From NCBI RefSeq assembly GCF_963678975.1, contig NC_089272.1:43963391-44027390 (forward strand): a DNA stretch of 64,000 nucleotides, read 5' to 3'. Every line of letters starts with the position of its first letter. Position 1 is the first letter of the stretch. Source of the DNA: Dysidea avara. Its lineage: Eukaryota; Porifera; Demospongiae; Dictyoceratida; Dysideidae. The position numbers were made by a program, and so were the translations under genes. Below are positions 23,096 through 34,740 of this stretch, piece after piece. A model generated the notes under the pieces. It was not told the origin of the DNA. It searched no databases and saw nothing but the letters and a program-made list of their open reading frames with translations.

Positions 23096-24280
23096 GCACA
23101 TAATTATGTAATTGATTACCATCAACCACTTATAGTGGTAGTTATATCACCCTGAAAGTGTTATCCCATTAGGGACTTGTGAGAAAGCTAATGTGTGAAA
23201 ATCCCAGACTTAGCAGTATAACTTGATCCTCTTCTAACATGCAGTCTAGGTATGTGCCAAAGAAGTCAAAACAACTGGGATCTGAAAATTTAGCGTTCTT
23301 AATCAATTAAATGGTTTACAAGATGATTTCTGGAAGATTATCTCATAAACCATACAACAAAAAGCCATATATGTGACAGAACTAATTCAATATGTAAATC
23401 AGTAGTTCTTGAGATAAACAGTTTTAAGCCATAGTAAGCATGCTTTTGAAATTTACACCATGTATTACCTTCCAGAGTATTCCCAGCACCTAGTAGCTAC
23501 CTGTAGGTTTTTTTTCTCACTGCATAAAATGAAACAACTGAGTGGTATAGCAGTATCATGAGTGCTCACATTGAGGTGGGGAGATGGGGGTACCAAATAC
23601 ACCGCTTCAAATGAATGGGAATCACAATTGAACTGCAGAGATAAAGTTATAGGGCTGTGCTGTCTCATTAATGGCTGGTATAATTAGTACAGAAAATGTT
23701 TAGCCAACTGTAACAAGGCATCAAAGCTTGCCCCACCACCCCATGAAAAGATGGTGACCACTTTAGCAATTGCTAATTAGTGTGTACTACAGCTCTGTGA
23801 TGATTGCTACTGTATTATCAATGAATAGCAGAGGATTTAGACACACAGTCTCATACAGGGGTACGAGATGATTCATTCATAGAGAAGAAAAACAAGTTAA
23901 CAACACATAAGGAAAGAGAGAATATTGACTTGATGCACATGTAGGATATGTCAAAACTTGATGCTGACATGGCACAAAGCTTTGAGTGAAGGGGAAAACA
24001 AGTCTTATCGCCCATGACAGCAGGTTTTATTTTTCACCATGAACACAAAACTACATGAATACATCTAAATCAGCCACATCAATACATCTACATCAGCCAG
24101 ACTTGAGTTGTCTGCTATTGCTGGCTGCTTTTTCCCCAAGCAGAGTTTGAGTGGTCTGATTCCTTCTTAATGAAGCTCTGGTCAACCTTGGGATGGCTGT
24201 ATGTGGCTGTACAGCTCTGTGGTATTGAATACTATATAAACTTTTACTTTCATTTTAACCAATTTTTGAGACCGGAATGG
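23095..24280. other. Spacer; weak third copy of the segmental repeat
   Basis: 23620-23710 (AGTTATAGGGCTGTGCTGTC, then ATTAGTACAGAAAATGTTTA) weakly matches 6220-6290 and 16780-16850, suggesting an older third copy. I see no exon. Confidence 0.4.
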
Positions 24281-24283
24281 CCC

Positions 24284-24570
24284 ATAATTATATATTTTTA
24301 AAAATTGTTAATTTAAAAATGAAGTAGGGATCTATGCAATAAAAAGTAGTGAAACAAGAGATGAATGATGGTATTACAACATAGCACAGCTCAGTGGGAA
24401 GTCCCTACTTTGGCATGGAACAAAATAATAGCTAATGTGCCAAAGTAGGGACTTTCCCACTGAGCTATGCTCTGCTGTGATACCATCATTCATCTCTTGT
24501 TTCACTACTTTTTATTGCATAGATCCCTAGTTCATTTTTAAATTACCAATTTAAAAAAAATACTAGTTTG
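24284..24570. mobile_element. Long-arm hairpin MITE, copy 1
   Basis: It is nearly palindromic over its whole length: AAAAATTGTTAATTTAAAAA, then AAAAAGTAGTGAAACAAGAG and AAAGTAGGGAC, each mirrored around about 24425. The same family occurs at 38145-38420. Arms exceed 130 bp, leaving a short loop. Confidence 0.85.
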
Positions 24571-24899
24571 TTTAGTTTTTTGTTGTGGCACAGCTAGCTA
24601 CAATGTAACTTGTATCCACATCTGTAGGTATGGGGAAGGCAGATACCATCACTTACAAACATCTTGCCCATTTGCTCAGTGAGAAGTGGATATTCTGTGG
24701 TTATGGGCTGGCTTCGCTGTAATTTGGAGTTCTCCTTACTGTGCTCTTCACTAATGTGTATCAGGGGATCATGTTCTAGATCCAAACATCTCTGTGTGCC
24801 TCCAGCTGTCCACCATGCTGTTATTGAGGGGCCGGCATCTGTCTCCTGTAGAACAATAATGCTTTTGTATTGTGCTTGCTTCTTTTTCTTATAAAATTA

Positions 24900-25930
24900 T
24901 GCCTACCAGTAGTACCAGAACAATGTAACTTACAACTGTTCTACTAGAGTGACTGTTGTATTGGAGTATATCTCGGGTCAGCCAAGGGGTGCGCAGCTAG
25001 CTACTGTATAGCCTAAAATTTTGAGGAGGAAAATTTTTGCTGATTTCACGGTTTTGGGAGTTATCAGCAAAAATTTTAGCCTTGAAATATTTAGACCTCC
25101 ATATAGTCTAAATGTCTAATACATTTTGGGAGTGTTTGCAAATCTGCAAAATTTTTATTTTTAGCAACATTGCTCAACCTCGAAATACTTGCCCCTCAAA
25201 ATATTTAGGTTATATGGTATACCAATAAGGGTTTGTTTACTGTGCTGATTGTTAAGAGGTGGGGACTCCCTAATCTATCCACCTACATCTTTATTTGAGG
25301 GGGCGTGGTCGCAAACCTATCGTGAACGGGATCCCAATCGTGAAGTTGTAGATATCTAGCTAGTGTAACTCTTACAGTAGTGCCAGGACTGAAGCGCTTC
25401 TGAAATCCAGCTCTGAAATAATTCTGTGATGGCTAAATATGCCGCTGAAAGAAAGTGTTTGATACAGAAAATTAACACCTTGATATGGTTTCGTAGGACA
25501 AAGAAGAAGACAAGCAGCCTGATTGAAGATAAAAGAAAAGACAAGGCGCAGAGAGCCAGCCAACACTCATCGGAACCCCAAAAGGCACAACCCACTGCAT
25601 GGTGAGTTTGTTATTGTGGTGCAAAATTGTGGCCATGCGCTGCTTCGTTTGGCCTCTAGCCTTGCAACTGTGGTCAGTCAGGCAGTGAGGCAATTAGTGA
25701 TACTAAAATTCGAATTTTGATGATTCTTTAAAATTCTATATCCGGCCACCTGTAAATGTTTTGTTATATTAATGCTGTTTTATATATTATATGGACTAGT
25801 ACTATTCCACAAAGGTGATTTTTGTCAAGTAAAATGTCTCTAGGATGATTTTTATTTTTAAAGGCAAGATTTTAGGAGGCCCACAAAATTTTCAGGTAGC
25901 TCCCTACTTAAATGGTACTACCGTACGGTT
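24900..25930. repeat. Dispersed repeat Y, copy 1
   Basis: From about 25280 this matches 38590-39425: landmarks are GGGCGTGG, ATTGAAGATAAAAG(A/G)AAAG, a TCGGAACCC segment, CGCTGCTTCGTTTGGCC and, at the right end, CCCTACTTAAA(T/C)(G/A)GTACTA. A CTATTAGAGTAT-like motif precedes both copies (about 24938-24975 here). Copy 1 holds a short, unexpanded GGTCAGTCAGGCAGTGAGGC segment where copy 2 has a long CAGG tract. Open frames through it differ between copies, so it is not coding. Confidence 0.75.
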
Positions 25931-27360
25931 TGATAATTTGGCCTAATTTATCTGTAAGCATTTCTATTTTATTTTGTAAAAACCTCTTGCCCTCCCCTCC
26001 ACTCCCCACTCACTACCCTTATTGGAGCTTGCCTGATACAGTCATAGTCAACCTCTAGTTGAAAACTATAAATGGTGGGAAACTACTACTTGTACAGTGG
26101 ATGCTCTGGAAGGTAAAGAATTGGTATATAACATGTGAAAATTTGGTATACATACTGTAGCTTCACTACAATACACTAATTACTTGAAAACAGCATTTCT
26201 TTCTCAAAGCTTTTAAATCAGTAGGCCAATTTTCCCATAGTCACAGTTATTGCTCTGACCATATCCACCTTTTCAAACACACTTTATGTAACATCTTTAA
26301 ACAGGCTGTAGGACCAGGTGTCCTACAGACCTTCAGCACTTGTGCTGTGAAGCCTTAATAAATAAAAAAAATTAAATTAACTATCTATTGAGATCATCAC
26401 CACCACATTGACACCAGAGTCAAATGGATAACAACTATTATTACTTGTGGTTAAACTATTCAGGGACTCAATACTGATACATATACACACTGATGTTGAT
26501 GATGTGGTTATAGGCCAGAGAGTACAGAGAAGTATTAGCATAAAATATAATAAGCTCATGTAATGTGAATTGCAGAAAACAGTACATGGTTGACAAGCTA
26601 TTAAATATAAATATTTGATGGATGCTTACATACCTCGGGTTGACTTAATTCATAGTTGTTCTTCTACTGTGTACAAGAACCTGTAACAAGAAACCCGCTA
26701 AGCATAATAAAATAGTATATCAGGCTAATTTCAAGTGGCCATGGTATAAGTAATACATGTGACTTGGTGAGCAAACTACTAGTTTACTTTTGTTGAACTA
26801 ATTTTATGATTTCTTTGCTGTCTACGGAGAATAACCAATTGGCTGTTAAAAGTTTCAGCCTTGTCTGGTGAATAAATTCATATAGCAATAGATAGCAGGA
26901 AGAGCACATGACTGTACAGAAAATAAATAATTACAGGTGCTCATTTAATTGATCGTAAGTCACAAGTACAACAGACTATGGAGTTGGGATTTGTCTCATT
27001 GCTAATTAGACTAATCTAGACTAAAGTCCTAGACACTGTGTCTTCCAGAACTTCCAAATATCAATATGTTTATATGGGTAGGTACAGAAGTCACAAGGTT
27101 TCTAATTTTATTATGCTATGTAATAACAGTATTATATATATATATATATAATGAGTTATGCACAGAGTATATGTACTGTTGAATTTATTAATGCTATTCA
27201 TGTACTCCACTTACCTCACCATAACCATAGTATATACAGTGCGATTATATTATTTTGTATTGTATGAGTGTTAACTTTTAAAGTACACAGATCACTATTA
27301 TCACAATTTTGGCGGAGGGCAAATTTCATCATTTCCTGTGGTTGATTCACACCTAGGTAG
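25930..27360. other. Spacer with a SINE tail
   Basis: Apart from the SINE-like fragment at 26295-26385 and a TA run at 27135-27151, I see nothing in this stretch. Confidence 0.45.
26295..26385 (+). repeat. SINE 3' fragment
   Basis: CTGTAGGACCAGGTGTCCTA, then CAGCACTTGTGCTGTGAAGC and an A-rich AATAAATAAAA tail. The same tail region is found on the minus strand at 50765-50925, where an RNA polymerase III B-box-like word is also present. Confidence 0.65.
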
Positions 27361-27365
27361 TATTG

Positions 27366-27792
27366 CGGATTGCGTGACCGTTGTCAATAAGTTTTTTAGG
27401 TCAATGATATCACGTGAAAAGTAACCAATCGAAAGACATTATACACTGAGTTTAAAATTAAGTTACAGCCAGTCTATCCGTTTCACATGCAAGTAGTTAC
27501 TCATGCCTGTATCTTATTCAGTAGACTCGAGGTTGCGATGGACAGTTCTTTCACTGACGAATAGCATACGTACTACCAGCTTCTTCAGCAGGCTTTGCTA
27601 TTAAACAAGATGTGTTGCCAAACAATTCGCCACCTTGGATCTACTGATATAGGCATGAGTAGCTGTGAATCAGATAGATGGCTGCAACTTAGTTTTAAAC
27701 CGAGTCTATAATGAATGGCTTTCGATTGGTTACTTTTCACGTGATATCATTGACCTTAAATTTTTTTTGACAATGGTCACGCAATCTACAGT
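27366..27792. mobile_element. MITE with about 75-bp inverted arms
   Basis: The left arm begins GGATTGCGTGACCGTTGTCA and the right arm in reverse complement begins AGATTGCGTGACCATTGTCA. Both continue with GGTCAATGATATCACGTGAA and AAGTAACCAATCGAAAG. TA precedes the left end and follows the right end (TACTG/TATTG context), consistent with a TA target, though the boundary is not exact. The interior (about 27440-27700) is non-repetitive and has no transposase motif. Confidence 0.8.
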
Positions 27793-27959
27793 AATATGAC
27801 TGCCAATATCATGTATTAAATTTAAAAACTACATTAAATTATATTTTTCCCATAACTGAATTACATTCACTACTTGGCTTCTGTATGTACTGTGGTACAT
27901 AGACGAAGTATAATTATAGTGCATGTTTGCATTTTTATAGGGTTCCTGATTTATTACAT

Positions 27960-28540
27960 TTATTTATTTATTTTTATTTTTGGCAAAGAGGCTAAAATAG
28001 CCTGTACACTAAATCATGATAGAAAAAAATACATATCATTAGTCCAATGCATATCCAGCTCTGCAATGAGCGTGCCTCAGCAATAAACTGTTCCAAGAAT
28101 TCACTACATGATGAGAAAAAAAGTTTCTTTGTAGTAAACAAGAAGAATGGCACTTGTAAATTTTTAAATGATGTCCTCTGGTAATTCCTGGTGACTGTGT
28201 GAAAAAATCATTAACATTGATATCCACTAAATTATCTGACATAGAAGTATCATGTCACCATGCTGATGATGATAATTAAGTGAAGGCAACCTTAATTCTG
28301 TGAGTCTTGTGCCATAGTCACTATCATGCAAATTGTTTATCAATTTGGTTGCTCTTCGTTGAATTGTTTAAACTTTCTTTTGGTCTAATAGGTAGTGGGG
28401 TCCCCATATTACATTACCATACACTAGTATAGGACGTATACCATAGATCTGTAGAGACAACCAACATGTCGGAGTCTAAATAAGAAAAATTTCTTTTAAT
28501 CAATGCAAGTATGTGATTTGCTTTGTTAGTTACAATGTAT
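27960..28540 (-). mobile_element. LINE 3' fragment (same family as 33.2-35.2 kb)
   Basis: The minus-strand sequence matches the 3' part of the plus-strand LINE at 34010-35190, ending in GCCAAAAATAAAAATAAAT. It encodes the C-terminal signature SDNLVDINVNDFFTQS, TRGHHLKIYK and FFSHHVVNSWNS with later frame damage. At about 28385-28400 it carries the uninterrupted CCACTACCTATTAGACC site that is disrupted by a hAT element in the other copy. Confidence 0.85.
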
Positions 28541-28622
28541 AGCTATAGCAAACTGTGAGTACATCTCAATTAGTACTGATTTCATTGTTATTGGGAAGGA
28601 CATGTATCTTACTCACATCCAG

Positions 28623-29374
28623 CTAGTACTGGTCATCCTCTAGGTCACTTTGTTCTTTGCTACTGCTATTGTCACTACTACTGGAAGTTTCATCTGGTGA
28701 AGGTTGACTGATCTGAGACAATGAACTTTGGTTCATTGACTGTAAATCCATAGGAAGTGAACCAACAGCAGATAGTTCATTGTCCAGGTTGTCACTCTCT
28801 AAGCTATGATCACTTGAATGCTGTGTTGATATATCAGTGCAGGTCCTCTAACAGCATGTCCATTCCTCCCACATCAATCTCCATCAAGTCTTCAAACTGC
28901 CCTGGGAGTGACAGATATGGAGCTACTACCAGACAAATGTGAATCATCATCTTATCCCTCAGCTAGTTGCTGAGATGTTAGTAGTATTTTGCCCTCAAGT
29001 TGGTCAAACTCTACATTGTTCTGTAAAACATCGTAAATAATGTTTTAAAATGACAATTTGGTAACTTCAATGAAGAAACTGTCTGGCCCTGATATACATA
29101 TTTAAAAACTTGGTGTTACACACTATATCACATTATATCGTACCATTGTATTTGACACTGTTTTGGACTATTTGGGTGACATTGACCAGAAATATTCTTC
29201 TCTGCTTCAGTACATGTGGTTCTTACACTTCTACAAGAGCACAGGAATGTGATGTCATATAAGGTTAATATCTACTACCTTTCTCATTGTTTCCAGGTCC
29301 TTTGGAGTTGAGATGACTTTGTGGTAGTTAAGTAGTTTTTTCTCAGACACAGCTGGATGATGGAATGGAACTGA
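28623..29374 (-). pseudogene. TAF1: TAF1-like pseudogene: second bromodomain and C-terminal tail
   Basis: TAF1 is the largest TFIID subunit. Minus-strand exon 29374-29279, bounded by TGCAG and GTAGTA splice sites, reads VPFHHPAVSEKK, then NYHKVISTPKDLETMRK, which fits the start of the second TAF1 bromodomain. The next exon (29230-29144) reads KCKNHMY, then TGA, then SREE; after a frameshift it reads FLVNVTQIVQNSVKYNG, matching the bromodomain's Asn-containing helix. Further exons from 29088 and 29020 read GPDSFFIEV and FDQLEGKILLTSQQ, and an acidic Ser-rich tail ends at a TAG (28625-28623), as in TAF1. Further stops and frame changes occur near 28850. Splice sites are kept, so this is an unprocessed duplicate. 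Family assignment is from recalled TAF1 motif order. Confidence 0.75.
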
Positions 29375-29399
29375 CTGCAGTGTAGAATTCAATGTAGAA

Positions 29400-30160
29400 T
29401 TAAACAAGAACTACTGAAATTGGTTAACTTGTTGTGCTTAGATATTTGTGTTGCACATGTGTAGTTTACATTGATAAGGTGCCTGTAGCATTCATATTGC
29501 AAAAATGAACTTCCATATTCACAAGCTTAAGATACATTACATGTTGACTGATATTCTAGACCACATCCTGCTAGGATTGTAGTATGCTCAATTACTTGTG
29601 AATATTTGTCAGTTCTGAATATTGTTATGTGATTGGAGCAATTATTCCTCCTACAAATTGGATATCCTCCACTCCAGTTTCCACTACTCAAGTCAATTAG
29701 TACCCAGACTTTGACTGACTTGACGTAGTCACCATACAAGGTTGTGTATGGGACATGACTCTGTGTTCTGGTCAACCAGATGACCAAACTTTAGAAGGTG
29801 AAAGTTTTGAAGGTGATGTGTCTTAAGCTTTTTTTTTTTCCCCACATTTTCTGGACTTTTTGGTAGCACCTTTTTGTTTTCTTTTTTACATATGTACCTG
29901 TGCTATTTGTCCAGTACCTACCATTACATTATCACCAGCAGTGTGGCAAGGATTATAATACTCATCATGAGAGGTAGTGAACATATTCATCCACTGATGT
30001 AACAACAACATCCAATGGCACAATAAAAAATTACTTTAATATACATATGATCAGTGTACTTACTTGACTGTTATCTCCATGACTTGACTTGACTCCTCAT
30101 GACTTTGATCGTCCTTCTGTATCCTGCAATGTGGGTATGTAGTGTGAGGGTTGACCATAA
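29400..30160 (-). other. Presumed introns of the TAF1-like pseudogene; one unexplained frame
   Basis: A minus-strand open frame of 86 codons at 29787-29527 has no motif I recognise, and I do not call it a gene. The TAF1 central regions (catalytic core, zinc knuckle, first bromodomain) are not found here, implying an internal deletion between the N-terminal and C-terminal blocks. Confidence 0.4.
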
Positions 30161-30164
30161 CAAA

Positions 30165-30492
30165 ACACTACTTTACTTTTCTTTCTGGCTTCTTTTCAGC
30201 TGATTCTAAGCTTTCTGGCTCTTTAAACACACTCACTACAATGTTAGGATCAAAGTAGTCAATTTGGAGTGGTTTGGGATATGGAATGCGAATCACTTCT
30301 TATTAACAAAACCCATTCCAATATGCACAGTATCATGGAATACACGATTATGTCGTCTTCCCATTTAGTGTGTATCAGATTGTAATTCTCGGCTGGCAGA
30401 ATAGAATAGACTTGTTCATCTCTTACCTTATTGGATGATAACTGACTGCTACTCTGCCAGTGGTAGACTGGATCTAATAGTGCACTTACCAT
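30165..30492 (-). pseudogene. TAF1: TAF1-like pseudogene: N-terminal region exon
   Basis: The minus strand reads DEQVYSILPAENYNLI, then HTKWEDDII, closely resembling the TAF1 segment in which a YSIFP-type motif precedes a WEDNIIWD repeat. Directly after WEDDII the frame shifts; another frame then gives LQIDYFDPNIVVSVFKEPES and a Lys/Glu-rich stretch (AEKKPERKVK), again like the region following in TAF1. In the intact protein this region interacts with other TFIID subunits. Frame breaks show decay. Confidence 0.72.
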
Positions 30493-30999
30493 CTAGTGAA
30501 GTGCAATATATACTGTAAATTAGCAAAGCAAAATTTAGGGGTAATGTTTGGAGGGTTAGTGAAAGTTGGTCCCTCTAAGATAGAAATTTACTTTTGAGAA
30601 ACAATGTATTGTACCATTAATATAGATATTTATGAAAACTTAATTCTGGAATTTGTAATAGATACCCAGAATTTTTAAAAGGGGAACCGGCTGAGATATG
30701 GTACCAGATGCAGAGGTCTGGGGACACAGCTCCCAGCCACTGAGAGTCCTTGAATATTTCAATGATTCAAAACTCAACTTGACAGATTGCTATATTTCAT
30801 GTGTTAATCAGTACATGAGCTATATTCGTATGATTCCTATATACACTATTATACAGACATGAATCTATTTAACAGATACAACAGTAAATAATCAAAACAT
30901 TACTTAGATTTCTAACTACAATCAACCCTTTGGACATGATCCAACATCATCCAAGTGATATAAATACAGTTACAAGTACATGTGATGTCATTTCTGAAA

Positions 31000-31530
31000 T
31001 TTTGTGTTATCAATACCATGTATGTATGTATGTACAATGACCCAAGTCTGACACAATTTATTGCTGGTGATCGTTCTATACAGTTATACATGCAGTAGTG
31101 TTTGTAAGTAAAGTACCACAGGGAGTATCCAGACTTATGGAAAGGGGGGGTCAAAATGAGCTTGAGGCACTACCAACAGTGGTTGATCAATGTTACTTCT
31201 CACATTAGCAGCATTCACATTGAGTTTTAATGGTTGATTGTTTTCAGTACTCTCCCATACATTATCACTATAGAATGTGGTAACTTCCTGTCTCAGTGAA
31301 CCCATACAAGTACATGTGATTTCATTTCTGTAAAATTTTGTGTTATCAATACCATACATGTACGTACAATAACCCAAGTCTGTTATAGCTGACACAGTCA
31401 ATCCCAATTTATTGCTGGTGATCATTCTATACAGTTATACATGCAGTAGTGTTTGTAAGTAAAGTACCACAGGGAGTATCCAGACTTATGGAAAGGGGGG
31501 GTCAAAATGAGCTTGAGGCACTACATTGTC
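31000..31530. repeat. Direct duplication, 351-bp offset
   Basis: The roughly 160-bp segment ending CAGACTTATGGAAAGGGGGG and TGAGGCACTAC is present at about 31020-31172 and again at about 31362-31524, offset 351 bp. The two copies are nearly identical over their last 120 bp, so the duplication is recent. Confidence 0.85.
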
Positions 31531-31539
31531 TGTGATTTG

Positions 31540-31720
31540 GTAAGGTGAGACCAAAAAAAAAAGGTCACAGCCAGCAGCTGCCCACCTCACCAACTACACA
31601 TTTATTGGTGAACATAAAAGTCCATAAATAGCTCACTACACACTACTCTAGTACTGTGACTGCTTTATTAGAGTGACTGCTGAGGGGTGGTCAAGACCCC
31701 CTTGTATCCACCCCTGTAGT
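31540..31720. repeat. Dispersed repeat with short shared motif
   Basis: GGTGAGACCAAAAAAAAAAG, then GGTCACAGCC and a TGTGACTGCTTTATTAGAG motif. This layout matches the interior of the hAT MITE at 56236-56581 (AAGACCAAAAA...GGTCACAACCTGCTGG). Boundaries are unresolved. Confidence 0.55.
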
Positions 31721-31735
31721 ACCATAACCAATATA

Positions 31736-31978
31736 TGTGACCGGATTTACGAAAAGGGGTCTTCCACACACATCCAATTTATTAACTTTGGCATTTCATA
31801 ACTTCAGATTGGACAATGTTATTGCCTTGAAATTTGGCAAGTAGTGAGCACCAACATGGGTTAATAGATGAAGAAATTTCAAGTTTGTATTGTATCTTTC
31901 TTGAGTACAGAGTTATGGTCATCCAAGTTCATAGAATTGGATGTGTGTGGAAGACCCCTTTTCACAAATCTGGTCACA
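31736..31978. mobile_element. TA-flanked MITE, TGTGACCGG family, 243 bp
   Basis: The ends are TGTGACCGGATTTACGAAAA and, reverse-complemented, TGTGACCAGATTTGTGAAAA, with TA on each side. A GGGGTCTTCCACACACATCC word near the left end is mirrored at the right end. Confidence 0.85.
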
Positions 31979-32448
31979 TATACACATTATGATAAACCAG
32001 CCATGTTCATTATTTGATATGACTAGCTAGGACTATTCCCATTGAATAAAAACTGTATGCAGACGAGCTATGTATATAACTTCATATCACCTAGAATTTA
32101 TAATGTCTAGAAATATTCATCACCCCAACAGAAAAGAGAATGAAGGTCTTAGTCATGTTAACTGTTAATATTTAGAGTATCTCAATAAAGGGAAACTCAT
32201 ACCCCCCTCTAGAGAGTCAAGATCTAACCCTGAGAGATGAATGGAAGTTTTCTGTTACCACATACTAACTGAACCACATACTATTACTCACTCATTTTTG
32301 TGCTGTCAAACTAAATAATTTCCAGCTAATTTAGAAATATAAATTTCAATTTAAGGTTAAGTGCAACCCATCTCTACGCCCTCAGTGGTGCATGAAAAAA
32401 ATTCACTACACACTTCTTCCAGCCCACCTTACTCATACATGTACATAC

Positions 32449-32710
32449 CTATAGCAAACTTCATTGGTCCAGTATGTGGTGGACAGTCCCAGATAATATT
32501 ATCCTCCCATGTGCCAGTTGCTAACACACTGTAACTCTCCAGTGATAGTTGGTCTTCAATCACTGATGGTGGCTTGCCTTCATCGTCTTCATCACCAGGT
32601 GACTGTGGCTCTTGTTTTAATTTCTCTTTTAGTTTAACCCATAATCAAATCCTCTGCCATTCCTCTGCTACTCCTAGTTAATCATACCACAACTTTGCTG
32701 GCCCATGGCT
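32449..32710 (-). pseudogene. TAF1: TAF1-like pseudogene: upstream N-terminal exon
   Basis: This minus-strand exon lies between a CACTAG acceptor and a GTATGT donor. It reads GPAKLWYD, then TAA, then LGVAEE; shifted frames give GRGFDYG and then VKLKEKLKQEPQSPGDED, followed by SYSVLATGTWEDNIIWD. The motif order GPA(K/R)LWYD, LGV, FDYG, KL and WED(N/D)IIWD is that of TAF1 N-terminal to its histone-acetyltransferase-associated core. At least one stop and two frameshifts are visible. It lies in the same orientation as, and about 2 kb upstream of, the next TAF1-like exon. Confidence 0.75.
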
Positions 32711-33618
32711 CTAGTGAGAGACTGAGATGGTGTTTACATTTTTTGATGATTTCTTTTTGTTAACTACTGAAATTTGTTCTCCGTGTATGTACACACAACA
32801 GTTGATCGGCAGTCAAAATCTTCAGTGACACCCCACAATTTCGTATGAACAAGAGATGAGCAGCTTGCTCAGTAATTGATTTAATAGTGCATTTCGGTAG
32901 ATGGCTTATTTTTGAATTTTTTGTTATCAATGCTGGTCTAAACGGCCAACTTCACCCCTAACAAGTTCAACAGAAACATTGTGATGTTGAAGGTTGAGGA
33001 GCGATCCACTTTTCTGGAGCAAGAAGTGATTGTTAAAATTCATAGAGTCATTGAAAACCAATACTAAACCAAGTCTGCTAAGTGATGAGGGGAGATTGGG
33101 TGGAGCAGTACAAGAAGGACTAATACTTAACAAGTGTTAGTCCTCCAAGTACTTGGTGTAATTTTTTGCTGATTTCTCAGGTAACCTGAGAGAACAGCAT
33201 AAAGTTTATAGCAAGATAACCTCTATAACATAGCCACATACTGTAACCCCTATTCATAATAAAGGCAGCCGGCTTTTTTCTAGTAACTATAGACCAGTTA
33301 GTCTTATCTCCCCAATTGTGAAACTGATGGAGTCTAATATTTCTGCTTATATGAGTAATAACAACTTATTTTCACCAAGCCAACATGGTTTTACCACAAG
33401 AAGGTCTTGCACCAGCCAACTACTTTGTGCAATGAATTATTGGACACAATGTTTGAATGACTAATTCCCTGTGGATGTTGCATACTTGGATTTCCAAAAC
33501 TTTCGATTCGGTTCCACACAAGTACTTGCTGAGCAAGTTGTATGGATATGGTATTCAGGACAATTACTCTCTTGGATTGAAGATTTTCTTACTGGAAGGA
33601 AACAGAGAGTTGTCTTAA

Positions 33619-34113
33619 ATGGTCATTGTTCCACCTGGGCTGATGTACTTAGCGGCGTGCCCCAACAGTCTGTTTTGGGGCCCTTACCTTTTATATGTGA
33701 ATGACATACCTGATATTGTTGATAGTACAATTCTTCTGTTTGCTGATGACATCAAGATCTTTAGATGCATTAAGTCGCACGAAGATTATATCTGGCTCCA
33801 ATCAGATTTGAATTGCCTCTCTGAATGGTCATTTAAGTGGAAACTAAAATTCAATGTTAGCAAGTGTAATACCTTACATCTTGGCACTAAAGAAAACAAC
33901 ACCTATTTCCTTTGCGGCACTGCCATCCAATCAGCACAATCTTTCAGGGACCTCGGGGTTATGATTGATCAAGATCTTAAGTTTCATGAGCACACTTCAC
34001 TTGTAACCAACAAAGCAAATCACATACTTGGGTTGATTAAAAGACGTTTTTCTTATTTAGACTCCAACATGTTGGTTCATCTCTACAGATCTATGGTATA
34101 CGTCCTATACTAG
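33619..34113 (+). pseudogene. LINE reverse transcriptase fragment with FADD box
   Basis: This open frame covers the RT palm from LLYVNDIPDIVDSTILLFADD through LQSDLNCLSEWSFKWKLKFN and KCNTLHLG to the thumb (FRDLGVMIDQDLKFHEH). The conserved second catalytic aspartates are present as FADD. The start shown is arbitrary because the upstream part continues in another frame (33471-33704). It is cut short before the post-RT region by a stop at about 34113. Confidence 0.82.
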
Positions 34114-34152
34114 TGTATGGTAATGTAATATGGGGAACCCACTACCTATTAG

Positions 34153-34740
34153 CAGACATGGGGCCAAGTACATGAGTACTTATACTTAAGTACACTTAAG
34201 TACAGATTTGAAAGTACTTGTACTTTACTTAAATACTTTCTTAAATTCCCCAATGTACTTGTACTTATACTCAAGTACTTTGCTAAGTACTTGTATGTAC
34301 TTGAGTACTTAAAGTACTTGTAAGTACTGCAAACATTGTACATAGTTTGTACACAGTGGGTGTACAATGAGAATATCAAAATTGTATGAAGGTGCAGTTT
34401 ACAACTTCTTGCGATTCTTCTACTGCCTTCCCCAACCTTACTATGTATCATGTTGCCACGATTAACGATGTCGCCAATGCTGTTGTTCAAGTCAGTGCGT
34501 TTTAAGAGTTTAAGAGAGAGAATAGTTGACAAAAACCAACCCCCCTAGGCACACTTACATACTACAATACACTGAATACAGCAAATATTTTACTACAGCA
34601 AAATGTACTTGTACTTTACTTAAGTACTTCCAGCATGTACTTGTACTTTACTTAAGTACTCTCTTGATTGCTGCTGGAGTACTTGTACTTGTATTTGGAA
34701 AATTCAAAAGTACTTTTAAATGTACTTGGCCCCATGTCTG
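34153..34740. mobile_element. hAT-type non-autonomous element, 588 bp, 20-bp perfect ends
   Basis: The ends are perfect inverted copies of CAGACATGGGGCCAAGTACA. An exact 8-bp duplication CCTATTAG flanks it (34145-34152 and 34741-34748). Subterminal regions are packed with AAGTACTT / GTACTTGTACTT words, a known habit of hAT elements whose ends bind transposase. It splits a LINE copy; the sister LINE copy at 28390 shows the intact target. Confidence 0.95.

Noticed and set aside
31000-31530. LTR retrotransposon (direct repeats)
   Set aside because: The repeats are only about 160 bp long, 351 bp apart, with no TG...CA ends, primer-binding site or gag-pol sequence between them.
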